In this document: in pieces, positions 60,565 to 64,000 of the stretch
Layout: each line of letters opens with the position of its first letter
Numbering within the stretch: position 1 is the first letter of the stretch
Assembly: GCF_012222305.1 (NCBI RefSeq)
Contig: NZ_CP035730.1
Location: 2,259,501 to 2,323,500, forward strand
Origin: Sulfolobus sp. S-194
Lineage (GTDB): Archaea > Thermoproteota > Thermoprotei_A > Sulfolobales > Sulfolobaceae
Direction: 5' to 3'
DNA: 64,000 nt
The notes under the pieces: generated by a model
Databases searched by the model: none
Told to the model about the DNA's origin: nothing
The model's input: the letters and a program-made list of their open reading frames with translations, nothing else
Position numbers and translations under genes: made by a program

Positions 60565-60897
60565 ATGATGGTAGAAGAAGAGCTACTTAAACCAGGAGAG
60601 GCTCAACTTAAAGAAATGCAACCATATATTTTCGATCTCATAGATCAATTAAATAGTATATTAGTACAAAATGAAGATTTACTAACACAAAACGGGCTTG
60701 CAAGAAGAATATCAGTAACTCTCTCTATAATGACACTCCACAGATATAACCCAGATATTTTCATGAAAGAGGTATGGGATGACGTTCTACAGATACTAGA
60801 AGAACTAAAAAAGATACCACAAGTTGCTAATCAACTAAATGATTTACTCGCTGACATAGAAAAATTAAACGAACTTAAAAAACAATCTGGAATATAA
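60565..60897 (+). CDS. Helical hypothetical protein (DUF1641-like character)
   Basis: This 110-residue all-helical acidic protein (MQPYIFDLIDQLNSILVQNE, EVWDDVLQILEELKKIP) resembles in composition the DUF1641-like modules of the protein at 47711-49063, but no diagnostic motif is seen. It follows the OsmC-like gene by 32 bases. Function unknown. Confidence 0.5.
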   Translation: MMVEEELLKPGEAQLKEMQPYIFDLIDQLNSILVQNEDLLTQNGLARRISVTLSIMTLHRYNPDIFMKEVWDDVLQILEELKKIPQVANQLNDLLADIEKLNELKKQSGI

Positions 60898-61016
60898 TTT
60901 TTTTAATTCTCTTCTTATTTTATTTAATTTAATTAAACTCCACTAACTAAGGATCCTTTTATTACTAAAATTTAAGGAATAATACTTATTAGTATCTTTG
61001 AATATATTTATTTACG

Positions 61017-62228
61017 ATGTGGCGTAAAAGAATTACGACAAGCGAAAAAACAATTAATTTCCTAAAAGTCTTTGGTCCTGCATGGCTTGTCATGATGGCT
61101 GACATGGATGCCAGTAGCATTATAGGTGCAGCACAGACTGGTGCCGTATATAATTACGGATTTATCTGGATCCTTCTACTTTTAGTAATTCCACTTTATA
61201 TTATTCAAGAGACCTCTGGTAGAATTGGAGTTGCCACAGGTAAAGGTTTGGGAGAAGTAATTAGAGAAAATTACAGTAAAAGAGTTGCAGCAATAATGGC
61301 ATTACCTATGGCAATAACAGACGCATTTACATACGCTATAGAATACATGGGAATAGCCATAGGATTTGAGGTTCTAGGAATTCCATTAATTATAAGTATT
61401 CCGGCTATTTTTATTGTCCACATTCTAATAGTTACGAAACAGAAATACGTAGAAGCAGAAAGAGTTCTTTTAGGCATATCACTAGCCCTAATAGTCGGGC
61501 TTACAGCTACCCTATTTTTACGAGGAGTAAAAGATTATTCACCTATTTATTTTAAACCCTCTCCTCTATTCTTTTTTCTCATTGCAGCTAATGTAGGGGC
61601 AGTAATAATGCCATTCATGTTATATTTCCAGGCTTCAGCTACAGCGATTAAACTAAAGGAGATTGATGCAATAGAATATAAATCACAAGTTATTAGACAC
61701 ATGAGGAGAGAGACATTACTTGGAGCAATAGCAACTGAAATTTTAATGGTGATTGTAGAGATGACATTTGCTGGAATAAAAAACGCTTCTGACCCATCAG
61801 TTTTTGCCAGTGCTTCCCAATTGGCAACTGTAATGACTCCAATAGCCGGTGATTTTTCTCCAATAGTTTTCTCCATAGGACTAATAAGTGCTGGATTCCT
61901 TGCATTAGTTGTAATTTCTTTAGGTAGTGCTTGGGGAGTTGTTGAAGCACTTGGGATCCCAAAAAGGAGTGCTTGGAAAATATATGTTATTGAAAGTATA
62001 CCAGCAGTTATAGTTACTTTACTATTACCTCCATCCATGCTAATAAATACAATACTTGATCTCTTAGTATTCTTCGTTTATGCCTTAATAGGACCAATAA
62101 TAATCCTTGGAATAATCTCAAGAAATAAAAAGATCATGGGCAAATATTATTCTAGTGGAATAAGGTTAATTGCTTACTGGATATCTGCAATAATTATACT
62201 TTCAATTGCAATTATTGCAACTTTTTAA
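61017..62228 (+). CDS. Divergent NRAMP-family metal transporter
   Basis: The 403-residue protein has about eleven helices. The TM1 region GPAWLVMMADMDASSIIGAA replaces the usual DPGN with DMDA, and the TM6 region IMPFMLYFQASA has lost the His of MPHN. These are the metal-binding positions, so metal preference should differ from classical Mn/Fe NRAMP (compare the NRMT Mg2+ branch). It overlaps the convergent peptidase by 17 bases. Confidence 0.75.
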   Translation: MWRKRITTSEKTINFLKVFGPAWLVMMADMDASSIIGAAQTGAVYNYGFIWILLLLVIPLYIIQETSGRIGVATGKGLGEVIRENYSKRVAAIMALPMAITDAFTYAIEYMGIAIGFEVLGIPLIISIPAIFIVHILIVTKQKYVEAERVLLGISLALIVGLTATLFLRGVKDYSPIYFKPSPLFFFLIAANVGAVIMPFMLYFQASATAIKLKEIDAIEYKSQVIRHMRRETLLGAIATEILMVIVEMTFAGIKNASDPSVFASASQLATVMTPIAGDFSPIVFSIGLISAGFLALVVISLGSAWGVVEALGIPKRSAWKIYVIESIPAVIVTLLLPPSMLINTILDLLVFFVYALIGPIIILGIISRNKKIMGKYYSSGIRLIAYWISAIIILSIAIIATF

Positions 62229-63291
62229 ATGTAGATGTTAAACCTAAGGGTATTATACTTCCTTTCCTTTCCTTTATTTCAAATCCTTGTTGCTTAGCAC
62301 AATCAAAAAATATTTTATCTAATTCTTCCTTGGTAATGTTGTCCATTTTCTCTAACATTTTTCTTAGTCCTTGTATCATCTCTTTTAGGTATATCTTATC
62401 TTCGTTTAATGGAATATCCTTATCTGAATGATACCAGGGGATTAAATCATCATTATAAAGTACCATTGCAGGATAACCTTCTAAAACATAAGAGAAATGA
62501 TCTGAGAAAGGCGTTGGCATTTCTACTCTTTTTACATTAAAGAAATGAGAAAACTGAAATAAATCTGGAGTAGATGAGAAAACGACCCTATTAGGGAAAA
62601 GAGCATCTAAGGAAATCATAATAAAAGTACCGTCTTTTTTATGTTGAAAAGACCCGTTGCAACATCTTGGGCCTTCCTCAGAGGAAAAGAAAACGAACTT
62701 GAGACCATGGTGCTTTAATTCAACTCTTAACCCCTCTATTATATCCAAGGAAAAGAGATTATCATGATAGCCGCTTAACCAGTGATCTATATGAGCGCCA
62801 ATTACTATATAATCTTCTCCAGGGATAACCTCGACCTCTAAATTATAACTTTCACTGTCTCTCAAATAAGATTTAGAATAAATCTCAACTTCATCGCCGT
62901 CCTTTAAAGGTAATTCAGAAAACACAGCAGGAATCTTTGAACCAACACTTATTCTTCTCAGTTTACCTTGATCGAAAAATACAACACCTTTATAACCTTC
63001 TGCAACTGCCTTATCGTAAAGGTCTTTAACCATAAAAGGATGTGGAGGCATTTCATAATACTTAATCTCCTCACTCACTTTTCCCTTAACGTAGCCAGAA
63101 GTATAGGGAAGAAGAGCTCCCTTTACTTTTTTACCATTTACATAAAACTCGAAGTTTTCAATTACCCATTCTTTGGTCTTTACAGCATATAAAGAACCAC
63201 TAAACCTTTCTTTTAACTTTCTCATAATAAATTTCTCTTTATCACTACCATGGATAATCTCTCCAAGTTGAAAAAACTCTAAAGAAAGCAT
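62212..63291 (-). CDS. M28-like metallopeptidase/aminopeptidase
   Basis: The 359-residue protein has IVIGAHIDHWLSGYHDN (first zinc ligands H, D), FFSSEEGPRCC (catalytic Glu pair) and FSDHFSYVLEGYPAMVLYND with a late His, consistent with family M28. A PA-type insert precedes the catalytic part (FFDQGKLRRISVGSKIPAV). It lacks a signal peptide, so is likely cytoplasmic. Specific substrate unknown. Confidence 0.72.
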   Translation of the reverse strand: MLSLEFFQLGEIIHGSDKEKFIMRKLKERFSGSLYAVKTKEWVIENFEFYVNGKKVKGALLPYTSGYVKGKVSEEIKYYEMPPHPFMVKDLYDKAVAEGYKGVVFFDQGKLRRISVGSKIPAVFSELPLKDGDEVEIYSKSYLRDSESYNLEVEVIPGEDYIVIGAHIDHWLSGYHDNLFSLDIIEGLRVELKHHGLKFVFFSSEEGPRCCNGSFQHKKDGTFIMISLDALFPNRVVFSSTPDLFQFSHFFNVKRVEMPTPFSDHFSYVLEGYPAMVLYNDDLIPWYHSDKDIPLNEDKIYLKEMIQGLRKMLEKMDNITKEELDKIFFDCAKQQGFEIKERKGSIIPLGLTSTFKKLQ

Positions 63292-63315
63292 GAAAAAGTA
63301 AAAGAATTAAAAATA

Positions 63316-63573
63316 TTAACTTTTATTTTCTTCCTTAATAGGCTTGCCTAAAACTGATTGTGGGAATTGAGAGTAAATAACTCCAGCGATTACTAGGAGT
63401 AATGCAACTATATAGCCTACAGTAGCTACTTGTGAAGGTGTTGGTGAGAAACCATTATAGTTTTGTGTCTCGACTATCGCAACAGCAAATATTATTATCA
63501 TTCCTATGATAAATATAATTTTAAATGTTTTATCCAATTTATTCAAATATTCCTGATTTTGAATAACTGCCAT
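63316..63573 (-). CDS. Small two-helix membrane protein next to YeeE
   Basis: From ATG 63573 (GGGGTGA nearby as ribosome-binding site; the upstream frame from 63594 runs into the YeeE stop) the protein has 85 residues with two hydrophobic helices (FKIIFIIGMIIIFAVAIV and VGYIVALLLVIAGVIYS). It is coupled to the YeeE gene and may be an accessory subunit. Confidence 0.65.
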   Translation of the reverse strand: MAVIQNQEYLNKLDKTFKIIFIIGMIIIFAVAIVETQNYNGFSPTPSQVATVGYIVALLLVIAGVIYSQFPQSVLGKPIKEENKS

Positions 63574-63574
63574 T

Positions 63575-64000
63575 TTATTCACCCCTATATACAACTTTTG
63601 CAGTAATTATCATAGCAACCATTACCATCACACCAAACTCTAGACCGCTTATTGACATTTGTAATGCACCACTTAAGATATGGCCAGATGCACATCCACC
63701 AGCCATTCTAGCACCAAACATCATTAATGCAGTTCCACCGAATGAACCTAAAGCTCTAATAGCTTCATTATTACCAAACCTTTTCTCCCAACTTGGTGGT
63801 ATATTTTTTCTGAATGCTGTAAACCTTCTAGTTAAGAATATTGCAGCAAAGAAGGATCCTAAAAGTGTTCCTATATCGCTAAATGGCTCCCAACCAATAC
63901 CCTTGAATACTATTTGACTATATTTAAAGTTTGGAAGGAATAATGCACCAGCCATCCACGAATATGTTGTTGATTCACCAAATATTTGGTGCATAAACAT
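63575..64000 (-). CDS. YeeE/YedE-type sulfur transport protein (partial at right edge)
   Basis: At least 141 residues are visible. [20 protein letters not shown] carries the GCxxGH motif of YeeE/YedE thiosulfate/sulfur-transport proteins, with four helices. A Met codon happens to sit at base 64000, but the frame may continue beyond the window, since family members are longer. Probable uptake of a sulfur compound feeding the sulfur pathway. Confidence 0.78.
   Translation of the reverse strand: MFMHQIFGESTTYSWMAGALFLPNFKYSQIVFKGIGWEPFSDIGTLLGSFFAAIFLTRRFTAFRKNIPPSWEKRFGNNEAIRALGSFGGTALMMFGARMAGGCASGHILSGALQMSISGLEFGVMVMVAMIITAKVVYRGE

Noticed and set aside
61547-62038. 163-residue minus-strand frame opposite the NRAMP gene
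   Set aside because: Antisense shadow of a strongly supported membrane transporter.

Overview
The window is AT-rich (roughly one third G+C) archaeal DNA. It carries doxD and doxA (thiosulfate:quinone oxidoreductase), a complete sHdr sulfur-oxidation cluster with lipoate-binding proteins, Sulfolobales-type conserved hypotheticals (DUF1286, DUF3211, DUF2173 and DUF1641 types), many leaderless genes behind TATA boxes, and insertion sequences of the Sulfolobus ISC kinds. It most likely comes from a thermoacidophilic sulfur oxidiser of the order Sulfolobales (Acidianus / Sulfurisphaera / Sulfolobus group). The species cannot be fixed from sequence alone.

Layout. 1-6.1 kb: a very large Tat-exported molybdopterin oxidoreductase running off the left edge, a TPR protein and a divergent NrfD-like membrane anchor. 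6.2-10.4 kb: a winged-helix regulator, a DUF2173 protein, an SMP-30-like lactonase, a LOG-family protein and a class II glutaminase. 10.6-15.5 kb: a transposon graveyard with an ISH3-like transposase split by an IS110-family element, further ISH3-like remnants, and a small gene split by a 176-bp MITE. 15.6-19.9 kb: a DUF1286 membrane protein, two MFS transporters and hypotheticals. 20.3-34.9 kb: doxDA, a SWIM-finger protein, an APC permease, two related membrane proteins (one with a ferredoxin tail), a CPA2 antiporter with CBS domains, thiC, a dihydrolipoamide dehydrogenase-like protein, an atypical SDR and a wHTH regulator. 35.4-37.4 kb: an SDR gene split by an IS1-family element that is itself split by a second copy of the same MITE.

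38.0-60.9 kb is the metabolic core. On the minus strand lies dsrE3A-tusA-hdrC1-hdrB1-hdrA-hdrH-hdrC2-hdrB2. On the plus strand lies a DsrE-like protein, a dihydrolipoamide dehydrogenase, a hypothetical and a PDO-like thioredoxin-fold protein. Then come a repeat-built DUF1641-like protein and a tight five-gene minus-strand operon (lipoate ligase, two LipS-type radical SAM enzymes, an M23/hybrid-motif barrel protein, an HDAC/AcuC-family deacylase). After these come a second TusA, two cysteine-bearing wHTH regulators, a YHS-like mini-protein, QueC, two lipoate-binding proteins with a second lipoate ligase, a four-CBS protein, and an OsmC-like protein. Sulfur is probably passed as persulfide through DsrE/TusA to sHdr, which needs lipoylated LbpA. 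The ligases, LipS pair and flavoproteins make and recycle that lipoate. The right end holds a divergent NRAMP transporter, an M28-like peptidase and a YeeE/YedE sulfur-transport protein cut by the window edge.

Most unusual points: an HDAC-type zinc deacylase translationally coupled to lipoate assembly genes; three paralogous regulators with the same pair of cysteines; two matching 176-bp MITEs whose excision in silico restores reading frames; a possible bridge-RNA-like leader on the IS110 element; a three-copy Glu/Met membrane motif; and long identical blocks inside the DUF1641-like gene. No tRNA, rRNA or CRISPR array was seen.
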